A program made the translations under genes and the position numbers. Below, in pieces: positions 37,791 through 52,432 of a stretch of DNA of 64,000 bases (positions within the stretch are counted from its first letter, which is position 1; each line of letters begins with the position of its first letter). This DNA is from Baylisascaris procyonis. Taxonomy: Eukaryota > Nematoda > Chromadorea > Rhabditida > Ascarididae. Under the pieces are notes generated by a model. The model saw nothing but the letters and a program-made list of their open reading frames with translations, made no database searches and was not told where the DNA came from. The DNA lies in contig JAZARR010000221.1 of assembly GCA_037389465.1 (NCBI GenBank), forward strand, positions 4,938,501-5,002,500, written 5' to 3'.

Positions 37791-40700
37791 ATGGGCGATA
37801 AAGCTATCATAAGTGAACTGCTTGAGGCGTCTAATTTAACTGATGCTTATTCAAATCTTACTGCAAAAACTATCATTCAACAGTATGTTGTTCTAATTTT
37901 ATTTATTTATTTATTTTTATTATTTAAAAATATATCAACGTTGTATATTTTAAATAAGACATTTTATTTACTAACTGAGGTATTTGTGGTTAATGCACTA
38001 AGTCTAAGCACATTTATCATTGTTTTATTGGCTAATTGCTTTAAATTTTCTCGGTTACTGAGTTTCTTTTGAGAAGGAGAGAGGAACGTATAGAGGCGAT
38101 CGTGATCTTTCACAAATTTCTGTCTAAATGACGAAAATTTTTTATTTATAGATTAATTTTTCATAAAAAAATTTCCCTTCTATTAGATATTAGAGGTAAT
38201 TCGCAATGATCATTCGTCTCATATGGCTCTAATAGTGAATATTATCGTCATATTTGCATATCTCTTCAGAATTGAACGATAAAATTTTTTAATATATGGG
38301 TTGATTCAGTTGAAACTTGATTCAATGTGCGCATTGCACGCATTATCTTTGCATTGTAATTTATGGCGGCTATTGCAAGAGTAAATAATCGTAATTGAAT
38401 AATTCACTCAATTTTAATCTTTCCTAGAGTATTCAATGCTGAAAATTTCTGAAATAGCTAAGAAGAACTCCAAAGAGGCTGGTACGATTGGAGTTTTTTT
38501 TTTTTTTGCGATCATTTTGCTCCAACCAGTCGACTCTATGAGTGCTGAAAGATGATGATATATTACAAGGTCATATGTTTTTCAACAAAATCGCTCTATT
38601 TTGTCGATCTATAACAGAAAGTTTCGTTTTTGTGATCCGTTGTTTGTATCAGTGTATTTTCTTGAAATGATTTAAATAGAAATATCAAATTTGATATGCC
38701 ATCTTTGAATATAATTTAAATCCACTAAATTTTATTGTTAGCCTCATGAATTGAATCTCTCAAATAGGCAGATAAAAATACACATAAAATACGATTTCCA
38801 CAAAAATTTTTGCAGTAAGTGCTCATAAATGAAGTGAAAAATGAGTTCATTATATATGCAAATGTAAGGAAGTTGTAATCGGCTATCAGTTGTAAATCTA
38901 AACATTGATGATATGGTAGCAGATATTGTTTAAGCTTTAGAAGAAGCCAAAAACAAATCGACATCATCGTTTCACCTCTCAACTTTGCGTTCTTTCATGC
39001 TAGCTGCCCTCTTTTAGCTCATTCTAAACTTTTCTCTCTGCCTGTTTTACCTTCCAAATATGATTCATAAATAGCAATTGATGATAGATGTGTTGTAATC
39101 GATCAAAAATATTGCTCTAATGATGCACTTTTTTTGTGAATAATCCATAAAATCTGCGTCACTTATAAAGCAAATACAATCACATTTTTGACTATTATTG
39201 GTTGTTGCAAACGATCATGGATAGTTCAATGAGTGTAGACAACGACATCTGCGTTGCTAAGTACTGTTTGCTCTTTTTCTTTCTATTTCCATCTCACAAT
39301 TTATGATCCAAACTTTTTCTTCCTACAATTTATGCACCATGAAAGATTGACTTAAAAAAAAAACTTTTTTTTAACATGCTCTAAATATGTAGATCAATTA
39401 CATGTAGATCGAGTAGATCAATTAGAAGAGCATTGCATTCATCGAAGTGAAAATTTCTCTACCTATTCGGAAATTGCTTTCCGGAAACTTTCTCCACCGG
39501 ATGACTTCATATCGCTAACTTTTATGATGAAGCGTTATCATCTTTGAAGGCAATCATAGGCATTTAAAAGAGTGAAAAATTTTTGCAATTTATTAAAGAG
39601 CTAATCGGATCATAGTTTCCACCGATGGAATCGAGAGAGGACAAATCTATTTTTTTTTTTTAATTTAAAAGATCGGTCGGCTTGATTAAATTATGAACGC
39701 ATTATTGCGCATTTTTGTTTATGGTTCCAAATACCGGTTGTTCACTTAACTAGAATTGAAAAAGAGCATATAATGCTAGTGATTTTTGCATGTTTTTATT
39801 ATTTATTAAAAAATTCATAGCAATTTTTATGTGCCACTAAAAAATTCCCATTAGCGCACAAATTTGCATACGTTTATATAATCAGCGTGCATGCGTTGAC
39901 TATATACTCATTATTTTAATCAAAAAAGGAGTTTTGAATGCTTTAAGTTTATTTAATTTTGCAAGTATATTCTACGCTTCGGTAATACGCGCAAAATTTT
40001 TACGAGCTTAATTTCCTCAATTTCTCAAAAAATTTTTCAACATTCAAATATAGTGGAAAATTTGGCGAGCGAATTTTTTTCATTCAATAATTGAGTAAGT
40101 GATTCGAAGAGAGAAATTTTCATCTGAGGCTTTAAGCTAGAAGGATCCACTAATTGGCCACGTAGGGAGAATCCACTAATAGACGTTAGGTTGTTATTTT
40201 CAAACATTCATTTATGCAAGCGGTCGGTGAGAAATTTTAAATTGCACTTTTTTTTTTAAATCGGAACCTGAATAATGCTCAAGCTTATATGAATACCGTT
40301 TCGGATTACGATTTCAGATTCTATTTGAACTGCAGAAGAGCACATTGATCTATGATCTTTGATGACGATTAAGCTCAATCTTTTTTCAACGAATGCATTA
40401 ACATATGACGATATCGTAACTAATAATTTCAGCTTTTTTTTTCATCAATATATTTCATCAGAAATGAAGGAAATATTTGAAGGAGTCTTTGAGGAGCGAT
40501 ACCAAAGTATCAAAGGAGTCAATCTTACAATGATTACCTGGGATCAAAAATCATCGATTGCCTAAGGCTATTTATGAACGCATCCTTCGGGTTACATTTG
40601 TGATGTGAAACAGTCATCAATAAAAAAGAGCATAACATCTTCATGTTTCTATTGTTTCTGTGCCGATGAATGTCTAATTTCTAAGATTTCAATCCAATTT

Positions 40701-43700
40701 GTTTTAGCTCTTTCTGAATAATAGAGGTGATCGGTACCTTCTTTTTCTTCCCGTTTCGACGCTTCCGGTTTCTCTATAGTCCTTCTTTCCATACGATAGC
40801 GTTGGTTGTATAAAAAATTGAAAACATTTGGATCTGCCACTGATTTATGATCATACTGAAATGTTCATTTATTTTTTATTTCAGGTTTAAACCAGGTCAT
40901 CATCATGAAGGAAGCGTCAAATATGAGGGTCTTGATGGTGAGACCGTTCATATCAGTGAGCCAGAGGATGCACAACAACCTCCATCACCGGAAAAGAAAC
41001 CAACATCATTTACGGTTGATGAGGCAGTGGAACTTCTTGGATTTGGAAAATTCCAAATCAAACTTTCCATCCTTACGGGGCTCGCCTGGGTGAGTCCATT
41101 GCTCATTGCTGAACACTAAAAATATAAATGTACATTATAATATTAAAATATGAACAATAAAATAAATAAACTAAAAATAAAATACGATCGAAAAACAAAA
41201 AAAAAATTTTAAATTAAAAAATTTAGACGAATATTTGAAATTATTGATTATAGATGGCGGATGCAATGGAAATGACAATACTTGCAATAATCTCACCGAC
41301 ACTTCAATGCGAATGGAATATTACATCAATGGAACAAGCAATGATAACGACGATTGTGTTTAGTGGAATGATGTTGAGTTCAACATTTTGGGGTAATATA
41401 TGTGATCGATTTGGCAGAAAAACGGTTTCTTTCTTTTTTCATTAGATTTTTTAATTTTCAATTTTTCCATAATTTAATTATTTAATTTATAATTCCATAA
41501 TTTTTAAAATATTTCTACTAATAAATTATAAGTGAATTGTTTTTTTTTTACGAATTCAGAAATGATTAGTGATGTAATCATTTAAAATATTGCATCGAAT
41601 ATTCAAATTTTTATTACTAAGCACATTTTTTTAAATTAGTAAGCTCAAATTTTCATTACTAAATTTATTCAACATTTATAATCGATTCTTGCTAAGAATT
41701 TTATGTTAGTTTTTTTATAATTAAACTTCAACTTTTTGATGAATATAGCAATATATGATAATCTAGTTAATTAATTTTTAATGCATTCGAGTGTAGATTC
41801 CGTCTATTTTAGAGAGTTTCCTAATCGTAAATGAGACATTTCTGCCTTTTTTTTGGCTCACTTTATTATCATATTATAGTTTTTTAAAGGAAATCTTATC
41901 TCCATTATTGCTCCAATATCAGTTCATAGTATAGGCCAACGTACCATACCAGCATAATGATAGCTAAAAAAATACAAAAGAAAAAATAATAATAATATAG
42001 CCTATCTAAATCTATATAATTTTTTAGGGACTTGCTTGTTCAGCGCTAATGACATTCTCGATGGGTGCATTAAGCGCTTTAGCACCGAATTATTATTCTC
42101 TACTTGTATTACGTGGATTAACGGGTTTTGGCATTGGTGGTGCACCACAATCGTAAGCATTCGTTTTATATACTATTAAATATACTATGAAATAAAATAC
42201 TATAAAAAATATGTCTACTATAAAATGAAGAAATAAATTGGGAAATATTAGAATTATTAGTAAAATTTTTCTACTCATAAAAAATTTTATTTTCATTCAA
42301 CTTTCACATATATGAAATATCGAAATCGTATTAGAAATCAAAACTTCTAAAACATTTTAGAATGAAACAATTACAAAGTCATATGAGATGAATTAATACG
42401 ACAAACTATTTAAACAAAATTTCTTTAATTATTATGAATAAAATATTTTAAATAAATATGCTAAAAAATAATGCAGGGATTAATTCGCATTTTATTTATC
42501 TAATGATATATAAAATTTCTTTGTTCACAATCTGCGAGATATAAATTTTACAGTTTAGAAATATTTTATTGAAAATAAAATTTTATTGCTATAATTTTTT
42601 TCTGAAATAGAAACTACAATAAGCAAATCGAATTATGCCTTTCTTTTTTGTTAAGAAATTTAATTACACAATAGCAGCATCATAGTTCTTTATTCTTGAA
42701 TTTTAATAGTCCAAAGAAAAAAAACATTTATCAAGTTGATCTTATTTCCACTCTCGTATTCGAGAAGATCTCAAATCTCAGAGCCAAAGGATTAAACTCG
42801 CCTTTTTCCGGTCATATTTGAGGGAGGATTCGAGGGTGCCAAAGTTTATAAAGGTCACTTGGTCGAACCAGGTTTTACCATTTTCCCTTATGAGGGTCAT
42901 TTGCTACTGCTCTATTTTTTGCCGTAAATCTTTTATATTTGAGGATTGCGCTCAGCTTTATGTTCATTCGCTTAAGTGATTTTAGTGCATTAGCTATACG
43001 CCATTGAAATTGAATAACAAATAAAAAATTAACAAAAAAAAAAAAAAGTAAAATTTCGACGATAATAGAAAATACAATTCGTTTGTATCTCTATTGCATA
43101 AAAACCGTTTGCAAACATTGATTGCATATATACTAAAATTGCAATCATTGTGAATAAAATTGCAGTGTAACATTGTATGCAGAATTTCTTCCAACAGCAC
43201 AACGTGCAAAATGTGTTGTACTTATCGAAGCATTTTGGGCGATAGGCGCTGCATTCGAAGCAATTCTTGCATTCTTTATAATGCACTCAATGGGATGGCG
43301 ATATCTACTTTTCTTCAGTTCGCTACCGTTACTCGTCTTTTGCATCTCATGTATTGTAAGTGTGTGAAAAAAAAAATTTCAAATTTGCAAAATGTTGCAA
43401 AAAAAAAAAGACGCAACAATTCGTATTCAGTAATAAATTTCTTGAAGCGTATTTCCTCTTTCGAAACAAATAATTTGACGATATGGAAATTGGGAATTGG
43501 GTACATAAAGAAGGAATCTAACTGCATTAATAGATATTCTAAATTCTATTTAAAATTATTCTAAAGAATTACTTTCTGAATATTTTTAGTGGCTTCCGGA
43601 AAGTGCACGTTATCAAATGGCTTCCGGTCATATTGATCTAGCATATAAAACGCTCGCAAAAGTCGCTTATGAAAATCGACGGGTTTTACCACCGGGCGAA

Positions 43701-46700
43701 CTAATCGATAAAAGCTCAATTGAGGTAAGCGTCAAAGAAAATCATTAAAAAAAAAGTTTATTTCATTTATAATTTTCACTTAAATGCTGCGAATTTGCTC
43801 AATAACTTTATGAGTTTAATAATATTGTTGAAAAATACTTGAAATTGAGAATTCCTATGATGAATAATAATAGTTTAAAAAAAATATTCAATGCATATTT
43901 TATCTATATTTTCGACAATATTTTTCACCTACATATTTTTGCCTGTAAATTTTTTTTTCCTGGGAACTTTGTATACTTACATATATTTACCTATGGGTAT
44001 TTGATAATTAGATTCCACTGCATGGATAGTGGTTCGAATATGATGGTCGTTTAGCAAGAAAAGATTGCAACACTAATAAAAAATAAATTGAGGTATAAAT
44101 TAGCAAAAATAATGATTAAATTTCTATCAGGCATAATTAATGTTTTGATCTATTATAGGGTGCAACTCAAAGAGGCAGCTTGATCAGTCTTTTCGTGAGG
44201 GAACTTCGTATTACAACACTTTTACTTTGGTTTATTTGGTGATTTTTTGCAGTTTTTGTTATTTAATGTGATATTTGAATAGTGATTGAAATATTTCTGA
44301 TATTAGAGGTGAGTCGATAGGGGAGGGAGGGGAGGAGAGTGGAGAGGAGAGGTGAGAAAGGGGAGAAGGCAGGTGTTGATTATTATAAAACATCGAATTT
44401 TAAAGGAGGAAATAAGAATTCTTATTTATTTTAAATAAATATTGTTGATTTTACTTCAAAATTGACTATAATATATATGTTATAGATATTTGAGTGGAAT
44501 TTATATAAGAGATTTTCGTGGAATTCGTTGCGACATTCAGAAACGACCTGTTTGAGCAAAACTTCCTAAAGTACCGATCTTGTTCATATTTCAATGATCA
44601 TGCTTATGGCGATTTCACGTATTAATGAGGCGTATTATAATTATTCTACCAATATTAATTTAAATAAGAAACAATTAATATTTGCATATTCCAATATTTT
44701 CGAATTTTTTTTTTCGAAATTTTCTAATATATTTTAAAAAATTTAACATTTTTAATATGCAAATGATTAATTTTAAAGATTTGCAACTATATATAAAATC
44801 TTTTTCGCGGCAAATAATAACTAAAGCTGATCTATTGTGAGATTTCAAGAGGTTAGCGTAGATTTTGGAAAATTTTTTAAATTTTTAAATTTTTTTAAAA
44901 GATATTTTCGAAGTGCAATGAAAAAAAAAATAATTTCAGGTATGCAAATTCATTCAGTTATTATGGTTTAGTATTGTTCACAACGGTTTTATTTCAATCA
45001 AACGACAACTGCCATGGTGGAGGGGATTTTAATGCGACATTTGTTGGTGAATGTCGACAACTGATTCAAGACGATTATTTCGATCTTCTATCCACTACAC
45101 TCGCCGAATTCCCCGGTATATTTCAACTAATTCAACTTTATCGATACATTGAATTATTCATATTTCGTTATTCGAAACTTCTTGTAGGTGGGACATTGAT
45201 ATCATAAGAATAGAAAGTGCAGTTTTCATTAATTTTCCACTTTTATTTATGTCGATTTTTTGCTCTTTATTCATTTTTTTTTAATTAAATTGTTGAGGGT
45301 CGTAAATTTATATGAATAAATTAAAAGTGGGAAAAACTATAAGAAATATTGGTTTTTTTAAATCGATTTTAACAGTGTAACTGATTTCTTTCTTAGTGAT
45401 TGTGATATTACAATCATTAATTCTTTTTTTTTTTAAATTCTATAATTAATTTTAGGCCTAATAATAACAGCGATAACAATAGAATGGTTTGGACGAAAGA
45501 TGACAATGGGAATTGAATTTGGTGTGTTCGCGATGTTCACTTTTCTGCTACTCTTCTGCCTTAGCAGGTTAACGTTCAATTCCCTCCCCCCCCCCCCCCT
45601 CCTCCCCTCCTTCCCCTCCCTAGCCCAACCATAATTTATTCACAATTGTGTAATCAATGAAACACACAAGGATTATGCAGTCATAATTCAATTATTTTTA
45701 GCTCAAAAACTGAAATTTTTTTTTCATCTTTCTAGAGTTTTCATCTTCCATCATATCTTGAATGTTGTTATATTTACGCCATGGATACATCATTTTATTT
45801 CAAGTTGTAATATATTTTCCAACTTTTTTTAATGATAGATATATTGATTTTTTAATTTTTTTATAAATTTGCATTTATGGCGCTTATTATGGCTATCATT
45901 TCCTATCGTTCACTTGTCTGTTGAATAGAAATCAACTCAAGAAGCAATGCAACTGATCTAGTCAATTTAATGAGAGGGGTGTAAAATAGGATCACCTCCT
46001 AAACCAAGTTTCCCGGCGACTGATCAAATTCGAATGAAACTATCGGTATCTAAACGTATCAAAGAAAAAACTTGCATACATTTTTATAACCGGTCAGGTT
46101 TCCATTATGTACCTCCAGTTATAAAAATCAACCCTTTTTAGACGATTTATACGATTTATGGCAATAGTTTTATTTAAAATGCGAGTATGTTATCTCTCAT
46201 TTGTCATTTTTGCAAATAATTTATGAAAGCGGTTGGTTGACCTGATAAAATTACATTAAAAAGCGCATATCATAAAGCCTTTCCCACTTGCCTTTATCGT
46301 GGTGTAATTCTGGGATTCTTGGACGGAATATATCTTGTTCTTTGGACGCTTACTTTTCGAGGAATAAATATTCCATTAGATTGCAGCTATTTATAAACTT
46401 TTAAAGTGAATGAACTATTTAAAAAGTAACAATTTCCATCTTTGCATAGATAAGCATTAAAAAAAATTTTTTTCTTTGAAGAGAGAAGAGAGGAAATGGA
46501 AGAGAAAAAGAAAAAAAAAATTTTTTTTTTAAATTTTTGACATAATTTTTGAAGAGCAAAGTGAGTCAAATTTTTTAAAATATTTAAAAAATACTTAGCA
46601 ATTTCGATTTTAATGGATTTATGCATCAACTCAATAGGATTGTTCAGGTGAAACGAGTGGTCAAAGATCTTAAAGCTCGGAAAATTTTAAGCCTAAAATA

Positions 46701-49700
46701 TTTTAGCCTTAAAGTTTTCCATCTGATTCCAAAAATAGAAAACCCTCTTCAGCGTTCATTTTGAAGTATTAAACTCAATCGTAATAATTCCAGGAGAACA
46801 GTAACGACTTTTATATTTATCGCCCGTGCTTTTATTTCTGGAGCGTTCCAATGCGCCTATGTTTATACACCAGAGGTTAGCGTCGTATTAGTGCGATATT
46901 GTTGAATCTCCAACGAGAGAGAGAGAGGGAAAGAAAGAAAGAAAAAAGAGAGAATTAGAGAGGACAGGATAAATACAGCTGAGTTTCAGATCCAATTAAA
47001 TTTTTTAATAAAAATATTCTTTATTTCATCATGGAATTAAAAAGAGATATTATCTGTTCGTCCGATCATTTTTCTCACTGCAAATGTTGGCAATAAAATT
47101 GAAAAACTGAGCCATACAATAATTGCTCAGAAAAGATTCATTTAGATTATCTAAACAGGTCGAATAAAAATTTAAAATCACAATTTTATAGTGAATTCGT
47201 CTGATTGGAATGGTGAAACAATCTAAAAAAATTTATGTTTTTTCAACGAATCTGATCGAAAAAAATAGACTAGAGAATATTCTAAACATTTCCCACGATG
47301 AAATGATTTCCATTTCTATTTAGATCTATCCAACAACTCTACGTGCTGTTGGTTTGGGTGCATCAAGCGCTATGGCACGTTTCGGTGCAATTGCAACGCC
47401 TTTTATTGCACAGGTATGTGAAAGGTGAAAACATTCATGCATCGATGAATTCGATTATTTTTCTCATTTCGGTGATATTTTTATGAGCGCATAACAATTC
47501 ATTAAAAAAATTTTTTTTTTCAAAAAAAAAATCCAACAATTTGCATTTTTCTGAAAAGAATTTAAATATTTTAGTAAAATTTTTCCAAGAAAAAAATTTT
47601 TTTCTTCGCCTTTAATAAATGGGAAGAGCCCCGCTTACACTAATATCTTCAATTTATATCATATAGACTTGTATATGTACAACTATTGCCTAGTGGAATC
47701 TCTACCACATATACTCGCCATTTATAAACATTAGACTTTCCTAGACCTTTCATATAAATGGTGTGAGATTATGTAGGGGGAGAAGGGACCGGGGGGGAGG
47801 GGGTGGCGAGGGGGAGGGGAAAATCCACCAAAAAATGATCTCAGTACCCTCTATCTATCTAAATAAACCTCCGACTACATCAATAATTGCTCTCTAATCA
47901 AATTTCTATTGCATCGAAACGATTGCTAATATTTTTTTATGACTCCAAATTCGAAAAAACTTGTCCATTTCAAGCCAATTCACTGCATTAAATGCGTTCA
48001 TTGCTATCATTTATTTTTTTCTTCTTTTATTAAACAAGCTGGTTTTCAAAAATTTTTGTGTTCATTGTGAAACGACTTTATTAAAACGTCATAGATTCGT
48101 TGGAGACCATTCGAAAACCTGAAATTCATACTGAATTTAATTCATCATCGTTGAGGAGCATAGAGATTCATTGTGAAGTTTTTTTTGTTTTCAATATACA
48201 ACTAACGGCATATACATTTGTTATCGTCGTTGTTAATGATCCTCACCAAACGGGAATGCGTTCGTTGAAATCCACTTTTTTTTGTTGCGCTAATCCCTCT
48301 ATAAAGTGGAGCTTTTGAATGACAGCAATAAAGCATTTTTTTTAATGAAACGACTTCCGTATAGTTTGCAAATGTGTGATGATATCGAAGAGAAGGTGAA
48401 AGTTGGGAAATAAAATCATATATAGTGATGTCCCCTTCCTGTCTACAAAAAAAAAAAAAAAAAAAAAAAATTCCTTTTTTAAAACCTTAAAAACATAATA
48501 AAATATGCAAAACACTATTTAACGCCAATGCATAAGGAAGTCTCAAAATTTCAGCAGTACTCTATATTACTGATACACTTACAATTCTTCGAGTAATTTC
48601 ATTTTTTATACTTTAATATAATTGTATTTCATTTTTTAAAAAAATTATAACGTGAATCGTTTTAATTTCTAAGTGAATTTCGATGAAAATTACTAATGGC
48701 AATGACGACTCATATCTATCGATGACTATTCGATCGTCTCTCGAGTTTATTCATTTCGATACAACGACCGCACACATTGGCCTTGACCGATTGTAAAAAA
48801 ATTTTTCAAGTCACTTAAGCGCAATCTCCCTTTAATTCCTTGTTGTTTTAGTGCTAACATATTTTCATAAATAAAGCCGCCACTAATTAAATGCCTTTGC
48901 GTTATATTTATGTCGTCTTTATATTCGTTTCGTTAATTATGGGCGCAAACAAATGAATAAAATTAAATGATGTTTCGGATTGCCTCAAAATTTTCTGGGT
49001 TTTTTTTTAGCGGATGAATAATCAACGGAAATATTAGATCGATTAGGTCGACTTAGATCAGCTTCCATGGTAGTATTAACGATGTGTTATAAATAATACA
49101 GATTTTGTTATAAATAACACAAATGAGTTTAGGTGGCGGCAGATACATCTTTATATATACCGATAATTGTTTATGGTGTTGCTGGATTGCTTGGCTTAAT
49201 CGCCTCTCTAATGTTGCCCATCGAAACGAAAGGACGTCAAATGACGGTATTCTCATTTCTTTTCCTGGAATCCTTTTTTTTTTAAATGTTGCCTAAATAA
49301 AATAAACTTAAAAAGTTGTTTCCTATTTAGTTGTGAAAGATAACGGCTTCATTAATATAATAGAAAATGCATTTTTAAGGATTTCATATAGAAGTCTTCA
49401 CTCTGTAGAAAATCGTAATTGTATAGACTCCAGTAAAAGTGCGGTATCTCTACTAAAATCCCATGAATTTGGTAATGAAAATCCTTTTTGGAAGGAAGTA
49501 AATCAATTGAAGAAAATTCGATTCGAGCGCTTAGATGGGCGCTCCTCATATGAGGGCGAAAACGGGAGAATTATATGTTATCTTTACTATTATAATTTGA
49601 TCACTTTTTCGAAATACTTCTATTATAACGTTTCATCAACCGTAACCATAAATTTTTTATTACAACGACAACTGAACAATAAAAAAACAATTCTTTACAG

Positions 49701-50222
49701 TTTACAAGATAAAAGTATAATAGACAAATACATGTTGTTATAAAGTGGGATCACTCGTTTGACAGCCGGCTGGCAACTGATCATCCCCTGGAAAAATAGC
49801 GGCGTGTTTGTTTTCTTGACACTAGATTAATTACTAATTCCTTTTTTTTTCCTGTCACTGGTGAATTCTACAAGAAGGAAATACCTAATCCAAGAGGGAT
49901 AATCCCCTAACCAATGGGAAAGTACGAAAAAAAAATTCTTTACAAATTATTAGCGCAGTTATTATTTTTATTTATTAATCATCATATTCTCTAAATAGAA
50001 GGTAATCTTTGCTTGCTTGAAATGATAGATTTCGATTAAATGTTAAAAAAAAAAATTGAAAAAAACGTTCAATAACTTCATAAAATTCTCAAAATCCTTT
50101 CATTCAGCATAGATTCACTTAATCGAATCGTTTCATGAATAATATTATATTTATTTGATTGATGAAATCTCTAATTATAAACTTGAAATAAATAAAATAT
50201 ATTTCAGGATACACATATGTGA
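37791..50222 (+). CDS. svop-1: SVOP-type vesicular MFS transporter, 13 exons
   Basis: Orthologue of synaptic vesicle 2-related protein, a 12-helix major facilitator protein of synaptic vesicles whose substrate is uncertain. Exons: 37791-37882, 40885-41089, 41254-41424, 42028-42152, 43166-43355, 43590-43724, 44159-44238, 44940-45115, 45456-45567, 46794-46875, 47324-47413, 49133-49246, 50208-50222; phases join and give 528 residues (human SVOP about 548). Key blocks: [46 protein letters not shown] (MFS motif A), [89 protein letters not shown] and LPIETKGR. Exon 1 (30 codons plus 2 nt) is inferred from its GTATGT donor and matching phase across a 3-kb intron. The tiny last exon (DTHM) is supported by AATAAA at 50280-50285. 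Exon 7 has a weak GTGATT donor. Confidence 0.92.
45582..45620 (-). other. C-rich tract; G-quadruplex potential on the minus strand
   Basis: CCCT, a long C run, CCTCCCC, CCTTCCCC and CTCCC follow the exon 9 donor of SVOP by about 15 nt. The minus strand has at least four G runs of three or more. Confidence 0.5.
47776..47819 (+). other. Strong G-quadruplex-type tract in SVOP intron 11
   Basis: Six G runs of 3-7 bases with loops of 1-6 bases lie on the coding strand, so the structure could form in the pre-mRNA as well as in the DNA. Confidence 0.6.
48447..48470 (+). repeat. Poly(A) run of 24
   Basis: Uninterrupted A24 in SVOP intron 11. It could be a simple slippage tract. No retroposed sequence was recognised immediately upstream. 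Confidence 0.9.
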
Positions 50223-50279
50223 AAACGGGTTGAATCGATTGTCGAATATTCGATTACGATAAAGAAAATGAAAGAATTC

Positions 50280-50285
50280 AATAAA
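50280..50285 (+). terminator. Poly(A) signal of SVOP
   Basis: AATAAA 58 nt after the predicted SVOP stop codon, consistent with a short 3' UTR. Confidence 0.6.
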
Positions 50286-52377
50286 CGCGAAATCGAATTA
50301 ACTAAGAAATGATCTCCAATTAAAACCTATCCAATATTTCTCATTTATTACAATAGAAATATTTATTACTATCATCATAAAAACTTTATATAACAATGAC
50401 TATCATCGAATGTGTACTTTCTCATTCATTTATTATCACTGATATTTTAAAATTAAATAAATAAATAAATAAATAAAATTCAATTCTAATTTAATCAAAT
50501 TTTTAAATTAAAATATTTTTCACTCACTGAAAATGAATAAAAAAAAAATCGAGAGGTAAATTTGGTATGCAAATCATGTTATACTTACGAATACTGAAAA
50601 AATGCACAGATCTTTTTCAACAAAATCACCAAATTATTATTAAACATAAATTGTAATATGTTACTGATAAAAGTTCTAAATATATCGGTTGGCGTTGTTG
50701 CAACGTTACCTTGCTGGTATCGCGTGTCTTTAGCCGTTGTTATATTGGAATTGGCCAGATATATGCATGACGTTTACATATACAATGTTAGAATAATGCA
50801 AAGATAAAACCACTAAAAAACCTACTCAATGGTAGATGCACCTTTTAAGTAATCTACTACTATATTCAATGTAGAACAATGCACGGATAAGATTGGCAAC
50901 CTTCAAAGATCCGTGACAAAGAACTAAGCGAAGGAAAGTGGTCTATAATGGTGAAGCAAAAAAAAGGCGATACGAGACGGTGAAATAACGTAGCAAAAAT
51001 GTTAGTTCTACGACATAGAGAACAGAAAGTGTATATCGAAGACATTTGAATATTCAAAAAAAAAAAAAAAAAAACTTGTGGAGACGAGTGCTGAAGCAGC
51101 TGATACTCCATTTGCCTCACCAATCCGCAATATAGAAGTTGCCTATAAATTAAAAAATAATATATGTAAAATAATACCTTCGAGTTTTCAACGATCATGC
51201 AAATTTTCCACAAAAAAAAAAAACCGTTATTTTCCACAAAACAAAGTTCGATCAGCATAAAACGAAAGACCGATCGATACAATTTCTACCATCACTGAGT
51301 ATCTACAGCTTTTTTTTTTTTTTTGAATTGGTCAACCAACGTGAAATATGGTATAAAAAAAAGGATGTTAATCTATGGTATAAATAATATTAATCTGTGG
51401 TATATCATTTAAATTTAAAGGTTCCGGCTTCATGCTAAACACAAACACAAATCTAAAAATTTATAAAAAAAGCGAATAATAAATATTAATATTTACATAT
51501 ATGTAAATAAGAGGATTCAATGATTGAAGAAAACAGCAGCGCTGAATGCTTCCTCATAAACGAGGTTAATCACTGTGGTGGTACTTGTTCCTTGGGATTA
51601 TTTGAGTGGAGTCGATTCCCAACAAACCCCGAAACGTTTTAATTATTTCAAAAAATTCTTGTGGAAATCTACTTCATCATCAAAAATAACGAAGAAAAAA
51701 ACCTTAAAAAAATGTTCTTCATAGAGTTTAACTTATATCATCATTGGACACAATGAACGCTCAAGTGGTGAACTCATTATTCCAACATAATGCTAATCGA
51801 ATAAAATTTATTTTCATAAATAATCAACGAGAATGCGTTGATTGCAAACGAGAAAAATTCGGCCGAAATCGAATGCATTCCAGGAAATTCGGCCACAGCT
51901 GCAATTGAAATATGCACAAAAAACCGGCTCCTTGATGATCTATGTGAACCGGTTGAAACTATAGTTTAAAACTAATGTTCGCTATCAACATCAAAAACAC
52001 CTACACCCCGTATGAATTTGAACCAAGATTTCCGTTCATACTGAAACAGTATAACCTTTTTTGTAAATAAAAATTCATCTGCTAAACACTGAGGCGTATT
52101 CCAAAAAACTTCAAATCTAAACTAAGTTGATGAATTTATGCGCCTAGATTTCAAGCATTTAAATTATGGAATATTCGATGCGAATATTGCGAACGAGCCG
52201 AATGAGAAAATTCGTTTTTCACCTTTAATGCATGTGACGAATAAAGCACACAATACGATCTTTTTTTAATTCATTCATTAGTTTAGTTGGCTAATCGAAT
52301 TTTTGATCAGTTGATCTAATCCGCAGAATGCTTATGTCTCTCCCAATTTGCTCAACTGTTATAGAGCAACGGTTTTA

Positions 52378-52432
<55 letters not shown>

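Noticed and set aside
25720..46105. Shared AACCGGTCAGGTT word at about 25722 and 46093 as a dispersed element
   Set aside because: Similarity stops outside about 14 bases, so chance is sufficient.
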